Shown in pieces: positions 9,308 through 18,555 of a stretch of DNA of 40,746 nt. Position numbers and translations under genes: made by a program. This DNA comes from Hyphomicrobiales bacterium (lineage in GTDB: Bacteria; Pseudomonadota; Alphaproteobacteria; Rhizobiales; Beijerinckiaceae). The first letter of the stretch is position 1; every line of letters begins with the position of its first letter. The stretch spans positions 1-40,746 of the forward strand of contig UBZM01000012.1 in the NCBI GenBank assembly GCA_900470095.1, in the 5' to 3' direction. The notes beneath the pieces were generated by a model. That model was not told the origin of the DNA. It did not search any database and worked only from the letters and a program-made list of their open reading frames with translations.

Positions 9308-10693
9308 ATGTCCGAGCGGTGGACGCCCGAGAGCTGGAGGGCAAAGCCCGTCCAGCAGATGCCGGAATATCCGGACCAGGCAGCCTTGAAGGCGGTTGAG
9401 CAGCAGCTCGCCGGCTTTCCGCCGCTCGTTTTTGCAGGCGAGGCGCGCAAGCTCAAACGGGCGTTGAGCAAGGTTGCTGCCGGTGAGGCCTTCCTCCTCC
9501 AGGGCGGCGACTGCGCCGAGAGCTTCGCCGAGCATTCGGCTGATAATATCCGCGACTTCTTCCGTCTGTTCCTGCAGATGGCGGTCGTCCTGACCTTTGC
9601 CGGCGGCTCGCCGGTGGTGAAGGTCGGCCGCGTCGCTGGCCAGTTCGCCAAGCCGCGCTCGACCCCGACCGAGACGATCGGTGGCGTCGAGCTGCCGAGC
9701 TACAAGGGCGATATCATCAACGACAACGAGTTCACGGCAGAATCCCGGATTCCGGATCCGCGTCGTCAGCTCGAGGCCTATCGCCAGTCGGCGGCGACGC
9801 TGAACCTGATCCGCGCCTTCGCGACCGGCGGTTACGCCAATCTCGACAATGCGCATCGCTGGATGCTCGGCTTCGTCAAGGACAGTCCGCAATCGGGCCG
9901 CTACCAGGAGGTGGCGGGGCGCATCACCGAGGCGCTCGATTTCATGCGCGCCATCGGCATCGATCCTGAGACGCATCCCGAGATGCGGAGCACGGATTTC
10001 TACACCAGCCACGAGGCGTTGCTGCTCGGCTACGAGCAGGCGATGACCCGCGTCGATTCCACCTCCGGCGACTGGTACGACACCTCCGGCCATATGGTCT
10101 GGATCGGTGACCGCACCCGTCAGCTCGACCATGCCCATGTCGAGTTCTTCCGTGGCATCCGCAATCCGATCGGCCTGAAATGCGGCCCGTCCCTGACCCC
10201 GGACAACCTCATGAGGCTGATCGACACGCTCGATCCGCAGAACCAGGCCGGGCGCCTGACGCTGATCGCACGCTTCGGCGCCGACAAGGTCTTCGACCAT
10301 CTGCCGGCCTTGGTCCGCGCCACCAAGCGGGAAGGGCGCAATGTCGTCTGGTCCTGTGATCCGATGCACGGCAATACGGTGAAGGCTGCGAGCGGCTACA
10401 AGACGCGGCCCTTCGACCTGATCCTGAGCGAGGTGAAGAACTTCTTCGCCGTGCACCAGGCCGAAGGCACCTATGCCGGCGGCCTGCACCTGGAAATGAC
10501 CGGCAAGAACGTCACCGAATGCACGGGTGGCGCACGCGGCATGACCGACGCCGACCTGAACGACCGCTACCACACCTTCTGCGACCCGCGCCTCAATGCG
10601 GAGCAGGCGCTGGAGATGGCGTTCCTGGTGGCGGAACTGGTCAAGCGCGAGCGCTCGGGCCGGGCACGGCCCGAGGCCGAGGCGGCGGAATAA
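9308..10693 (+). CDS. Class II (plant-type) 3-deoxy-7-phosphoheptulonate synthase
   Basis: This enzyme condenses phosphoenolpyruvate and erythrose 4-phosphate into DAHP, the first step of the shikimate pathway. The 461-residue length and signatures are those of the type II (AroA-II) family, not the E. coli AroFGH type: [11 protein letters not shown] with metal ligand C69, [20 protein letters not shown] with H354, [17 protein letters not shown] with E396, and FCDPRLN with D426. The ATG at 9308 is chosen because AGGAG lies 8 nt upstream and the protein starts [11 protein letters not shown], as relatives do. It is transcribed alone and ends at a strong hairpin terminator. Confidence 0.96.
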   Translation: MSERWTPESWRAKPVQQMPEYPDQAALKAVEQQLAGFPPLVFAGEARKLKRALSKVAAGEAFLLQGGDCAESFAEHSADNIRDFFRLFLQMAVVLTFAGGSPVVKVGRVAGQFAKPRSTPTETIGGVELPSYKGDIINDNEFTAESRIPDPRRQLEAYRQSAATLNLIRAFATGGYANLDNAHRWMLGFVKDSPQSGRYQEVAGRITEALDFMRAIGIDPETHPEMRSTDFYTSHEALLLGYEQAMTRVDSTSGDWYDTSGHMVWIGDRTRQLDHAHVEFFRGIRNPIGLKCGPSLTPDNLMRLIDTLDPQNQAGRLTLIARFGADKVFDHLPALVRATKREGRNVVWSCDPMHGNTVKAASGYKTRPFDLILSEVKNFFAVHQAEGTYAGGLHLEMTGKNVTECTGGARGMTDADLNDRYHTFCDPRLNAEQALEMAFLVAELVKRERSGRARPEAEAAE

Positions 10694-10720
10694 GCCGGCG
10701 TCATCCTGGCAGAAACAAGA

Positions 10721-10747
10721 AAGCCGCGGCGCGAGCCGCGGCTTTTT
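10721..10747 (+). terminator. Rho-independent terminator after DAHP synthase, probably bidirectional
   Basis: A perfect 10-bp stem (AAGCCGCGGC and its complement, 10721-10730 and 10735-10744) with a GCGA tetraloop runs into TTTTT on the plus strand (10743-10747). On the minus strand the same hairpin is followed by a U-rich TCTTGTTTCT, so it could also end the convergent outer-membrane protein transcript, whose stop lies 22 nt away. Confidence 0.9.
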
Positions 10748-10768
10748 CCTTGCGTCCGTTTCGTCGGA

Positions 10769-11647
10769 TCAGAATTTGACGCCCGCAGCGACGCGGGCGG
10801 TGTTGACCGTCGTCGTTGTTCCTTCGACGTCCGCGAAGCGGATCAACTGATATTCGCCGCGCAGGAACAGGTTGTCGGTCAAGGCCATGTCAACGCCGGC
10901 GCCGACCGCGAGGCCGTAGCCATAGACGTTCTTCTTGGTGGCCCCGACTCCGAGCGGGTAGCCAACCGCCATGCCGGAGTTGATAGCGCCGGTGACAGGA
11001 TTCGCCTGGGTGATGAAGTTTGTTGCTGTGATCGTCGATACGGTGTCGAAGCGGCCAACGGCGCCACCGAATGTCGCAAACGGCATGATGCGGCCATAGG
11101 CCCAACCCATGCGAATGCGCGCCGTGGCGTAGTCGTTCAGCACCGCTCCCTGGCGGGTCGTCATGGACCAGTCGTTCACCGTCCCGTTTGAGGTGATAGT
11201 GCGACGCGCAATGAAGTCGTTGATGCTGTAGCTCTGATCGGAACGGGTATAGTCGACTTCGATGCCGAGCACGGCATCGCCGAAGGCTATGTTATAGCCG
11301 GCCATCCCAAAATAGGTCGCGCCGCTGTCCCTTTTGGACGGCAGATTGTTGACGAACGAGCCCATGTTGCTTTCGGCGCCAAGCAGCGTGTTCCGAAAGG
11401 CGAAGTTGGCCAGATTCTGCAGCCCGGTTCCGGGTTCGAATTTCGTTTCCGAGACGCCAGCGCCGCCGCCCAGATAGAAGCCCGTCCAGTTGAATCCGCC
11501 CGAGAAATAGTCCGATGGTGGCGGTGGTGCATCTTCGATCTGCGACCCACGCAGCACCGGATAGTCGGCCGAAACCGCCGGCGCGCCGGCGATGGACAGT
11601 CCGAGCGCTGCAAGACCCAAGGCCGGCGCAATGGAGCGGATACGCAT
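10769..11647 (-). CDS. Outer-membrane beta-barrel protein (Omp25/31-like)
   Basis: The 292-residue product begins with a signal peptide (about residues 1-23, ending in a PAVSA cleavage region). After a Pro-rich stretch comes FNWTGFYLGGGAGV, the first strand motif of the small porin-like surface proteins common in Rhizobiales, then alternating strand segments. It ends AARVAAGVKF-like, with the C-terminal Phe required for outer-membrane assembly. GGGGAG lies 6 nt before ATG 11647. An in-frame ATG 27 nt further upstream is less likely because it would put extra polar residues before the signal peptide. Probably a structural or permeability protein; no specific function can be given. Confidence 0.88.
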   Translation of the reverse strand: MRIRSIAPALGLAALGLSIAGAPAVSADYPVLRGSQIEDAPPPPSDYFSGGFNWTGFYLGGGAGVSETKFEPGTGLQNLANFAFRNTLLGAESNMGSFVNNLPSKRDSGATYFGMAGYNIAFGDAVLGIEVDYTRSDQSYSINDFIARRTITSNGTVNDWSMTTRQGAVLNDYATARIRMGWAYGRIMPFATFGGAVGRFDTVSTITATNFITQANPVTGAINSGMAVGYPLGVGATKKNVYGYGLAVGAGVDMALTDNLFLRGEYQLIRFADVEGTTTTVNTARVAAGVKF

Positions 11648-12064
11648 CGTGGTCTCCCCGAGCAGAGGCCGCAATCCGGCCTTTGTGGCACTGCTCTGGG
11701 CGGTATTGATGCATTGGTAACCCTAATGCGGCGTTAACGTGCTCATCTCTGTTTGCAGCCTCGTTCCCTCAGCGTCCCATTCCAGACCGCGCTTTGCGGG
11801 CCAAAGCCCCTCAATTGATGTGCTTCGTCTGGCGCTCGACCATGCCAATCGACATGGCGAACAGGGCGGCAAGCCGCTCATGGCATCGTCTGCGACGACC
11901 GGCAGGAGAGCTATGTGATGCCGTTCCACGTGTCTCCGAAGCGCACCGGCGCGTCTACTCGGTTCGTAAGTGCGGCGCTGAAGGAACGCCAAACTGGCGA
12001 CCGGCTGACAAATTGGCCCTAGGGCGCCACCCAACATCCAGGATGGCGCCCGACTTCATCGAGC
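11648..12064. other. Gene-poor interval, no convincing gene
   Basis: This 417-bp stretch between the outer-membrane protein promoter side and the PsiF-like gene holds only short, mutually overlapping open frames without start signals. One plus-strand frame ending at the TAG near 12020 has a plausible codon pattern over its last 50 or so codons (AAHGIVCDDRQESYVMPFHV and onward) and could be a gene remnant, but I do not recognise it. An 8-bp inverted repeat (GGGCGCCA at 12022-12029 with TGGCGCCC at 12044-12051) lies just past the PsiF-like stop and might end that transcript, though no T run follows. Confidence 0.45.
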
Positions 12065-12325
12065 CTAGGCCTTCTTGCACTCGTCGCGGAATTTCTTCCG
12101 GGCCTTCCCATGAAGTCCCTTCTGATCCGCTTGGACAGAGCACGCCTTCGACTTGGCGGTCATTCCGGAGGAGGTCGCTGTAGCCTTCTTGGCAGGCGCC
12201 GCGGGGGCCGGGGAGGTCATGGTCGGCTTTGTATCTGGACCCATCTGTACGGGTGTTTGCGCAAACCCGTATCCCGTCATCATCGCGAGCGCGGCAATCG
12301 GCAGCAGATAGCGCGAGAGGTTCAT
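12065..12325 (-). CDS. PsiF-repeat secreted protein
   Basis: The 86-residue protein has a signal peptide (to about residue 22, ending GYGFAQ), a Pro/Thr/Ala linker, and one C-terminal PsiF motif: Cys, then KGLHGKARKKFRDECKK with the second Cys. The Cys-x(n)-KGL-x-G-x-x-R-x-x-F-x-x-x-C pattern is that of PsiF, named for phosphate-starvation induction in E. coli, where two such repeats occur. Here only one is present. It is probably periplasmic with one disulphide. The biochemical role is unknown, and a Pho-box could not be confirmed upstream. The start at 12325 has only a weak Shine-Dalgarno sequence. Confidence 0.8.
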   Translation of the reverse strand: MNLSRYLLPIAALAMMTGYGFAQTPVQMGPDTKPTMTSPAPAAPAKKATATSSGMTAKSKACSVQADQKGLHGKARKKFRDECKKA

Positions 12326-12418
12326 GGCATCGTCCGTCGTTAACCCGGAGGATCGGTCCCAGGCAGTCGCCGGGTCGGCTGTCGGATGGCGAATGATCGC
12401 GCCGCTCGACTTGAATGG

Positions 12419-12879
12419 CTACTGAACAGCTGGCTGGCTAAGTCTTCGACCTGTAGCATTTTCAACCTCGCTCCCGCGGGGCTTTTCTTTGAGGTGAGAC
12501 AGTGAGCCCGAGCACCAAACAAGTGCCGGATGGTGGAAAGCGTCGCCCGCCGGCCGCTGGCTTGCCGGGATGCCATCAGCCGCTTCCGCGAACGGCTTCA
12601 GCGCCCCTCCAGCTCGACAACTCGCGCTTCGGCGGTCTGGCGGTGGCGCAGATGATCAAGGGCGATGCCAACCTGACCCTCGTTCCGCGTCTCGAACCCA
12701 TCCCGTTCCCCTCCGCAGCGCGCCAGCCGGGCGCGGAAATCGGAGATAAGGGCGAGGAGGGCTCGCACATTGGAAGGCTGGACGACGCGCTCGTTCTCGC
12801 AATCGGAAAGCCCTTGCCGGACCTACGCCAGCCGTTCCTCGCTGATCGGCGCCCTCTCGGGAGTGGGGGCGTCAGTCAG
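12419..12879 (-). pseudogene. Decayed gene overlapping the 98-residue unknown gene
   Basis: Downstream of the 98-residue gene, an AAGGAG lies 6 nt before a CTG (12877-12879) that overlaps that gene's TGA. The frame reads TDAPTPERAPISEERLA, meets an amber TAG at codon 19 (12823-12825), then continues with coding-like sequence (VRQGLSDCENERVVQPSNVR and on to ARVVELEGR) to a TGA at 12598-12600. One frame over, coding character resumes without a break (ALKPFAEAADGIPASQRPAG) to a TAG at 12419-12421. A single G lost from the G run near 12604 would explain this. The ELEGALKPFAEAAD segment resembles the C-terminus of small phage-associated proteins I have seen in alphaproteobacteria. So the gene has probably lost its start, gained a stop and lost frame. 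Confidence 0.55.
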
Positions 12880-13172
12880 GGCTCGCTCCTTGCTGGGAGG
12901 GAGGCGGCGGCGAATACCGCGAAGCCAAGATTGGTAATGCCCCAGCGACGGCCGCCGCTGGCCGCCAAGCCGAGAGGCTCAACACATTCCAACGAGTGAA
13001 GCGCCTTGAGGGCGTCGTTGACCCATTCACGCAAGCCGCGGCGGGTGCCGTGCGGGAAGCTCTTGGCGTCGATCTCGGCACACGTCAGCGAATATTCCGT
13101 GCCGCGATGCCGAGCCCGGATTTTGAGCACGGCAATCCATTTGGCGGTCAGTTGAGGCGCGTGCTCGCTCAT
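12876..13172 (-). CDS. Small protein of unknown function
   Basis: I do not recognise this 98-residue protein. It starts MSEHAPQLTAKWIAVLKIRA, is basic, and contains a helical section (GTRRGLREWVNDALKALHSL) followed by GGRRWGITNLGFAVFAA, a layout that would fit a small winged-helix DNA-binding domain, though no family can be named. ATG 13172 has a GAGG about 10 nt upstream; a longer in-frame extension to 13292 is less likely. Its stop overlaps the start region of a decayed gene downstream, so the two were probably one translationally coupled pair. The setting, a gene-poor stretch with a relic, suggests an acquired element such as a phage remnant. Confidence 0.55.
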   Translation of the reverse strand: MSEHAPQLTAKWIAVLKIRARHRGTEYSLTCAEIDAKSFPHGTRRGLREWVNDALKALHSLECVEPLGLAASGGRRWGITNLGFAVFAAASLPARSEP

Positions 13173-13409
13173 GGCGCCAACCTCGCGGAAGGGACGAACA
13201 GGGGGAAGAACAGTTTTCAGTGTTCCTCGCGGTTCCGCGTTCCTACGCGGTTGTTCCGGTGGCCGCAGAAAGCGGGTGGCTAGCAATATCAAGTGTTTGG
13301 GCAGATCGATGCTGATGCGGCGTCAACGCAGGTTGCGTTTTGCGCGTCGCCGGGAAGACATCGGCCCGATAAGGCGGCGCGATTCCCGGCTGCCTGCGAA
13401 GGAGGGCGC

Positions 13410-13703
13410 ATGATCCGCCACATCGTATTCTTCACGGCGAAGCGGCGCGAGGATGTCGAGACCGTCCGGTTATCTCTGACTCGGCTCGGCGATATCCCGC
13501 ATTCGCTCGCCTTCGAGGTCGTCGCCAATGCCAAGGTCGACCCGCTCGGCAATGACATCGATGTCGTTGTTTACGGCGAGTTTGCCGATGAGGCGGCGCT
13601 GGCGGCCTACAAGGCCCATCCGATCTATGACGAGACGACGCGCCGCGTGCGTCCGCTGCGTGAGCTGCGCTATTCCGCCGATTTCCGTTCGACCTTGCGT
13701 TGA
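13410..13703 (+). CDS. Dabb family (stress-responsive A/B barrel) protein
   Basis: The 97-residue product starts MIRHIVFFTAK and contains the alternating pattern of a dimeric alpha/beta-barrel (Dabb): a first strand with HIVFF, a helix, a DVVVYGEFADEAALAAY strand-helix segment and then HPIYDET. These small ferredoxin-like domains dimerise and occur in stress-response and polyketide-modifying proteins, so no activity can be assigned. A strong Shine-Dalgarno (GAAGGAGG, 13398-13405) lies 4 nt before the ATG, one of the best in the window, so the protein is probably well translated. nadE follows after 85 nt, which contain an 8-bp inverted repeat (13737-13744 with 13760-13767). Confidence 0.82.
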   Translation: MIRHIVFFTAKRREDVETVRLSLTRLGDIPHSLAFEVVANAKVDPLGNDIDVVVYGEFADEAALAAYKAHPIYDETTRRVRPLRELRYSADFRSTLR

Positions 13704-13788
13704 TCGAAGGGCTGATCACGCGCAAATGCAGGTCAGGGCAGGGCGCGCGGCCGTTGCTGGCCCTGCCGCCGCGCGGTAAAGCCGGAGC

Positions 13789-15528
13789 ATGACAGCGACC
13801 TCCTTCCGCCTGGCTCTGGCCCAGCTCAATCCCATCGTCGGCGACGTCGCCGGCAATGCCGACATGGTGCGCGTTGCACGGCGCGACGCTGCGGCCGCCG
13901 GCGCCGATCTGGTGATGTTCCCGGAACTCTTCCTGTCGGCCTATCCGCCGGAGGATCTGGTGCTGAAGCCCGCCTTCCAGGATGCCTGCCGCAGGGCCTG
14001 CGAGGATCTGGCGCGCGAGACCGCCGATGGCGGGCCAGCCGTGCTGGTCGGCTTGCCCTGGCTCGAGGAGGGCAAGCTCTACAACGCCTATGCCCTGCTC
14101 GACGCCGGGATGATCCAGTCGGTGCGCTTCAAGGTCGACCTGCCGAATTACGGTGTGTTCGACGAGAAGCGCGTCTTCGAACCCGGCCCGCTGCCCGGCC
14201 CTGTCGTCTTCCGCAACCATATCCGCCTCGGCCTGCCGGTCTGCGAGGATATCTGGGGCGAAGAGGTCGTCGAATGCATCGCCGAGACCGGCGGCGAGAT
14301 CCTGCTTGTTCCCAACGGCTCGCCTTACCGGCGCGGCGTCACCGAGGAACGCCTGAACGTCGCGGTCGCCCGCGTCGTCGAGGCCGGACTGCCGATGGTC
14401 TATCTCAACCAGCTCGGAGGCCAGGACGAACTCGTCTTCGAGGGCGCCTCCTTCGTGCTGAATGCCGACAAGACCTTTGCGCATCAGCTCCCGGCGTTCC
14501 GCGAGGCTCTGCGCCTGACCGAATGGGTGTGCGAGAACGGGTCCTGGCGCTGCCGGCCGGGCGAGATCACGCCGATTGAGAGCAGCGACGAGGCGGATTA
14601 CGCCGCCTGCGTGCTGGGCCTGCGCGACTATGTCGAGAAGAACGGCTTTCCCGGCGTGGTGCTCGGCCTCTCCGGCGGCATCGATTCCGCGATCTGTGCG
14701 GCGATGGCGGTCGATGCGCTCGGCGCCGACAAGGTCCGTTGCGTGATGATGCCCTATCGCTTCACCTCGCAGGAGAGCCTGGACGATGCGAAGCGCTGTG
14801 CCGATGCGCTTGGCGTCCGCTACGAGATCGTGCCGATCGCCGAACCGGTCGAGGGTTTCGAAGCAGCGCTCGCCAGCCTCTTCGCCGGCACCAATCGCGG
14901 GGTCACCGAGGAAAACCTGCAGAGCCGCGTGCGCGGCACGCTGCTGATGTCGATCTCGAACAAGTTCGGGCCGATGGTGGTGACCACGGGCAACAAATCC
15001 GAGATGTCATGCGGCTACGCCACGCTCTATGGCGACATGAATGGCGGCTACAACCCGATCAAGGATCTCTACAAGACCGAGGTCTTTCGCATGTCGGCGC
15101 TGCGCAACCGCTGGAAGCCTGCCGGTGCGCTCGGGCCGGACGGCGAGGTCATTCCGCACAACATCATCGTCAAGCCGCCGACGGCCGAACTGCGCGAGAA
15201 CCAGAAGGACCAGGATTCGCTGCCACCCTATGACGTGCTGGACGATATCCTCGCCTGCCTGATCGAGCACGAAATGCGCCTCGCCGACATCGTCTCTCGT
15301 GGCCACGATCTCGAGACGGTCAAGAAGGTCGAGCGCCTGCTCTATCTCGCCGAGTACAAGCGCCGGCAGGCGGCTCCCGGCGTAAAGGTGACGCGCAAGA
15401 ATTTCGGCCGCGACCGGCGCTACCCGATCGTCAATCGCTTCCGTGATCCCGGCGAGCCCGCGCACCGGCCGGACGCCGCGCTGGTCAAGGGCGTCGGCAA
15501 GGCCGGGGGCGAGAGCTTCGATTTCTGA
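13789..15528 (+). CDS. nadE: Glutamine-dependent NAD+ synthase
   Basis: NadE makes NAD+ from deamido-NAD+ with ATP and ammonia, the last step of NAD synthesis. This 579-residue form is the two-domain type that draws ammonia from glutamine. The N-terminal nitrilase-fold amidase has its Glu-Lys-Cys triad at E46 (FPELF), K115 (KVDLPNYG) and C152 (VCEDIW). The C-terminal synthetase begins near residue 260 and has the PP-loop SGGIDS at 295-300 and [12 protein letters not shown] further on. Both active sites look intact. ATG 13789 starts [15 protein letters not shown], right at the first amidase strand. gltX follows closely on the same strand. Confidence 0.97.
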   Translation: MTATSFRLALAQLNPIVGDVAGNADMVRVARRDAAAAGADLVMFPELFLSAYPPEDLVLKPAFQDACRRACEDLARETADGGPAVLVGLPWLEEGKLYNAYALLDAGMIQSVRFKVDLPNYGVFDEKRVFEPGPLPGPVVFRNHIRLGLPVCEDIWGEEVVECIAETGGEILLVPNGSPYRRGVTEERLNVAVARVVEAGLPMVYLNQLGGQDELVFEGASFVLNADKTFAHQLPAFREALRLTEWVCENGSWRCRPGEITPIESSDEADYAACVLGLRDYVEKNGFPGVVLGLSGGIDSAICAAMAVDALGADKVRCVMMPYRFTSQESLDDAKRCADALGVRYEIVPIAEPVEGFEAALASLFAGTNRGVTEENLQSRVRGTLLMSISNKFGPMVVTTGNKSEMSCGYATLYGDMNGGYNPIKDLYKTEVFRMSALRNRWKPAGALGPDGEVIPHNIIVKPPTAELRENQKDQDSLPPYDVLDDILACLIEHEMRLADIVSRGHDLETVKKVERLLYLAEYKRRQAAPGVKVTRKNFGRDRRYPIVNRFRDPGEPAHRPDAALVKGVGKAGGESFDF

Positions 15529-15569
15529 GCCGATTGTCGGCCCCGCGCAAAGGCGTCATAAGCCTCGTC

Positions 15570-16910
15570 ATGACAACGCCACTCGTTCGCTTCGCGCCGT
15601 CGCCGACCGGCTATCTCCATATCGGCAATGCCCGGCCGGCGCTGTTCAACTGGCTCTTTGCCCGCCGCCATGGTGGGCGCTTCCTGCTGCGCTATGACGA
15701 CACCGATCTTGCGCGCTCGAAGCCGGAATTCGCGGATGCGATTGCCGGGGATCTCGGCTGGCTCGGCATCGAACCCGATCTCGTCATTCGCCAGTCGGAA
15801 CGGCTGCCGATCTATGATGCGGCGGCCGACCGGCTGCGCGCCGCCGGGCGACTTTACCCCTGCTTTGAGACCGCCGACGAACTGGATCGCCGCCGTAAGC
15901 GCCAGCTCGCTCGCGGCCTGCCGCCCATCTACGACCGCGCTGCGCTGAAGCTCACGGCCGAGCAGCGGGCGGCGCTCGAGGCGGAAGGGCGCAAGCCGCA
16001 TTGGCGCTTCCTGCTCGAGGCCCGCGAGGTCGCTTGGGATGATCTCGTGCGCGGCGCGTCGCATGTCGACTGCGCCTCTCTCTCCGACCCGGTGCTGGTG
16101 CGTGAGGATGGCAGCTATCTCTACACGCTTCCCTCGGTGGTGGATGACGTGGAGACCGGCGTCACCCATGTCATTCGTGGCGAGGACCATGTCACCAACA
16201 CCGCGGTCCAGATCCAGATCTTCGAGGCGCTGGGCGCCGCCCTTCCGGCGTTCGGCCACCACAACCTGCTGACCACGGCGAGCGGCGAGGGGCTCTCGAA
16301 ACGGCTCGGTCATCTCTCGCTGCGCGGTCTGCGCGAGTCCGGGGTGGAGGCGCTCGCCGTCGCGGCACTGGCCGTTCTCGTTGGCTCCTCCGACGCGGTC
16401 AGGCCGGTCGCGAGCCTGGATGAACTCGCTGGCCTCGTCGACCTCGCGCATGTCTCGCGTGCACCGGCCAAGTTCGACGAGCATGAGCTTGAATCGCTGA
16501 GCGCACGCACGCTGCATCAACTGCCGTTCGATGCGGTGTCGGATCGGTTGGAGGCGCTGGGGATCGCGGCCGACGAACCTTTCTGGCTGGCAGTGCGCGG
16601 CAATCTTGCGAAGCTTGCCGAGGCGAAGGCGTGGTGGCAGGTCGTGCGCGGCCCGATTGTGCCCGTGATCACTGACGCCGGCTTTGCGGCCAACGCAGCG
16701 ACGCTGCTCCCGGCCGAGCCCTTCGATGCGACAACCTGGAAGAGTTGGACGCAGGCCGTCGGCACTGCGACCGGCGCCAAGGGCAAGGCCCTGTTCATGC
16801 CGCTTCGCCAGGCGCTGACCGGCCTCGAGCACGGGCCGGAGCTGGCTGCCCTGTTGCCGCTCATCGGCCGTGACAAAGCGCTGAAGCGGCTCGCGGGCGA
16901 GGCGGCCTGA
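15570..16910 (+). CDS. gltX: Glutamyl-tRNA synthetase, short paralogue type
   Basis: This class I aminoacyl-tRNA synthetase attaches glutamate to tRNA. It has the HIGH-type motif HIGN (residues 17-20) in [20 protein letters not shown] and a KMSKS-type LSKR at 242-245. The protein has 446 residues. The region that holds a zinc-binding Cys cluster in E. coli GluRS has a single Cys here (YPCFET), so no zinc site is expected. Many alphaproteobacteria have two GltX proteins, and this shorter type is usually the second one; which tRNAs it charges cannot be read here. ATG 15570 gives the usual start just before the first strand; a TTG at 15534 is also in frame. It lies 41 nt behind nadE. Confidence 0.92.
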   Translation: MTTPLVRFAPSPTGYLHIGNARPALFNWLFARRHGGRFLLRYDDTDLARSKPEFADAIAGDLGWLGIEPDLVIRQSERLPIYDAAADRLRAAGRLYPCFETADELDRRRKRQLARGLPPIYDRAALKLTAEQRAALEAEGRKPHWRFLLEAREVAWDDLVRGASHVDCASLSDPVLVREDGSYLYTLPSVVDDVETGVTHVIRGEDHVTNTAVQIQIFEALGAALPAFGHHNLLTTASGEGLSKRLGHLSLRGLRESGVEALAVAALAVLVGSSDAVRPVASLDELAGLVDLAHVSRAPAKFDEHELESLSARTLHQLPFDAVSDRLEALGIAADEPFWLAVRGNLAKLAEAKAWWQVVRGPIVPVITDAGFAANAATLLPAEPFDATTWKSWTQAVGTATGAKGKALFMPLRQALTGLEHGPELAALLPLIGRDKALKRLAGEAA

Positions 16911-16919
16911 AGGTTTCAC

Positions 16920-16962
16920 ATCGTCCCGGATCAGTGCGGCCGCACCGCCTGTCCGGGACGAT
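16920..16962. repeat. Nested palindrome between convergent gltX and kgtP
   Basis: An 11-bp inverted repeat (ATCGTCCCGGA at 16920-16930, complement at 16952-16962) encloses a perfect 12-bp palindrome (GTGCGGCCGCAC, 16934-16945). It lies between two convergent stops (16910 and 16992). There is no T run. It could be a bidirectional transcript end or a REP-like unit; its outer arm shares the TCCCGGA core with the palindrome between psd and pssA. Confidence 0.55.
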
Positions 16963-16991
16963 ATCGGCCCCGCGGGCAATGCCGCCCTGGT

Positions 16992-18311
16992 TCACTCGTG
17001 CCGGTACATCGCCGATTCATGCTTGGTGTCGCGCATGGTGGCGTAGACCAGCAGCGACAGGAAGATCACACCCGCCAGGTAGTAGAAGAACCACTGCTCG
17101 TGGCCCTGCTGCTTGAAGAACAGCGCGATTGCAGGCGCCGTGCCGCCAAAGATCGAGACCGTCACGGCGTAGGGCACGGCGACGCCGGTGGCGCGGATCG
17201 CGGTCGGGAACAGCTCGGCCTTCACCACGGCATTGATCGAGGTATAGCCGGCAACGAAGATCCAGGCTGCGGAGATCAGCAGGAACGCCATCCAGGGCGA
17301 CTTGGTCTGCGACAGCATGGTCAGGATCGGCACCGTGAGCAGCGAGCCGGCGATGCCGAAGAAGATCAGCAGCGGCTTGCGGCCGATCCTGTCCGAGATG
17401 GCGCCATAGATCGGCTGCAGGATCGAGGCGAAGATCAGCGAACCGGCGATGACATAGGTCGTCGTGATGTCGGACAGGCCGACGGTCTGCTTCACGAAGG
17501 TCTGCATATAGGTGGTGAAGGTATAGAAGGCCGCGGTGCCGCCGGCGGTCAGGCCGACCACGATCGCAACCTCGCGCGGGTATTTCAGCAGTCCGCGCAG
17601 CGAGCTTTCGCGCTTCTTCGTCTTGCTGGCTTCGACGAAGGATTCCGTTTCGTGCATGTGGCGGCGCATGAACATCGCGGTAATCGCGAGCAGCGCGCCG
17701 ATCACGAAGGGGATGCGCCAGCCCCAGGCGACGAGCTGTTCATGGGTCAGGAACACGTTCTGGAGCAGCAGCAGCACCACGATGGCGGTCAGCTGGCCGC
17801 CGATCAGCGTGACGTACTGAAAGCTCGAATAGAATCCGCGATGGTTCGGGTCGGCGATCTCGGTGAGATAGGTCGCGCTTGCCCCGTACTCGCCACCGAG
17901 GCTCAGGCCTTCGATGATCCGCGCGAGCGCGAGCAGCGCTGGTGCTGCAAATCCGATCGTCGCATAGGTCGGCGTCAGCGCGATGATCAGCGAGCCGAAG
18001 CACATCATCAGCACCGAGATCGTCAGCGAAAGCCGGCGGCCATAGCGGTCGGCGATGTGGCCGAACAGCCATCCGCCGATCGGGCGGACGATGAAGCCGG
18101 CAGCGAACAGCGTCGCGGCGTTGAGCTGCTGGACGACAGGATCGTGCGACGGGAAGAAATGCGGCGCGAAATAGAGCGCAAAGGCCGTGTAGGCGTAGAA
18201 ATCATACCATTCGACCAGATTGCCGACCGAGCCCATGAAGATCGCCTTCAGGCGACGACGGGTGTCGGCCAGATCCATTCCGGTATGGGTGTCGGCGGTT
18301 GTCTCTGACAT
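16992..18311 (-). CDS. kgtP: Alpha-ketoglutarate permease (MHS family, KgtP-like)
   Basis: The 439-residue protein has 12 predicted membrane helices and the metabolite:H+ symporter signatures: GNLVEWYDFYAYTAFALYF in helix 1, FAAGFIVRPIGGWLFGHIAD with the loop motif GHIADRYGRR, and SLGGEYGASATYLTEIA. Residue by residue it follows E. coli KgtP unusually closely, including SSFQYVTLIGGQL, WGWRIPF and FYTFTTYMQ. KgtP imports 2-oxoglutarate with protons across the inner membrane. A close dicarboxylate or shikimate permease is the alternative. It is transcribed alone; its promoter must lie in the 244 bp before 18556, where I could not define one. Confidence 0.85.
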   Translation of the reverse strand: MSETTADTHTGMDLADTRRRLKAIFMGSVGNLVEWYDFYAYTAFALYFAPHFFPSHDPVVQQLNAATLFAAGFIVRPIGGWLFGHIADRYGRRLSLTISVLMMCFGSLIIALTPTYATIGFAAPALLALARIIEGLSLGGEYGASATYLTEIADPNHRGFYSSFQYVTLIGGQLTAIVVLLLLQNVFLTHEQLVAWGWRIPFVIGALLAITAMFMRRHMHETESFVEASKTKKRESSLRGLLKYPREVAIVVGLTAGGTAAFYTFTTYMQTFVKQTVGLSDITTTYVIAGSLIFASILQPIYGAISDRIGRKPLLIFFGIAGSLLTVPILTMLSQTKSPWMAFLLISAAWIFVAGYTSINAVVKAELFPTAIRATGVAVPYAVTVSIFGGTAPAIALFFKQQGHEQWFFYYLAGVIFLSLLVYATMRDTKHESAMYRHE

Positions 18312-18555
18312 GGGACGCCTCTGCTGGGCTCTGCCAAGGAGGCCGTCAGAGTAGGATTGCGTGCTGGGAAAGCAATCCTGACGAAATCTGGCGCGTATCC
18401 AGGCCGGCCGGGGTGAAGTTGCCTGTATATGCGCCTGTCGGCGTCATGCGTCTAGCGCTTGATCTATGGGATTTTTAGCTCCGGATACCACTTGAACGCA
18501 TGGCTTAACATCCGCCGCCGACGCACGAGGCGCCGTTGCGGCGGGACTGCCGGCG

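Noticed and set aside
8953..9651. A 233-codon upstream extension of the esterase
   Set aside because: It would run antisense to the DAHP synthase start and place the clear signal peptide in the middle of a protein.
11794..12183. A 129-codon plus-strand open frame
   Set aside because: It lacks a Shine-Dalgarno sequence, has an unnatural composition and runs antisense through the PsiF-like gene.
12502..12999. A 165-codon plus-strand open frame
   Set aside because: Its composition is Pro/Arg/Gly-rich with no recognisable motif, and the opposite strand has better coding character (the relic and the 98-residue gene).
13737..13767. An 8-bp inverted repeat between the Dabb gene and nadE, considered as a terminator
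   Set aside because: It has a 15-nt loop and no T run, so it is not convincing as a terminator.
16998..18308. A 436-codon plus-strand frame antisense to kgtP
   Set aside because: It has no family similarity and is full of charged repeats, whereas the opposite strand encodes a near-textbook KgtP.
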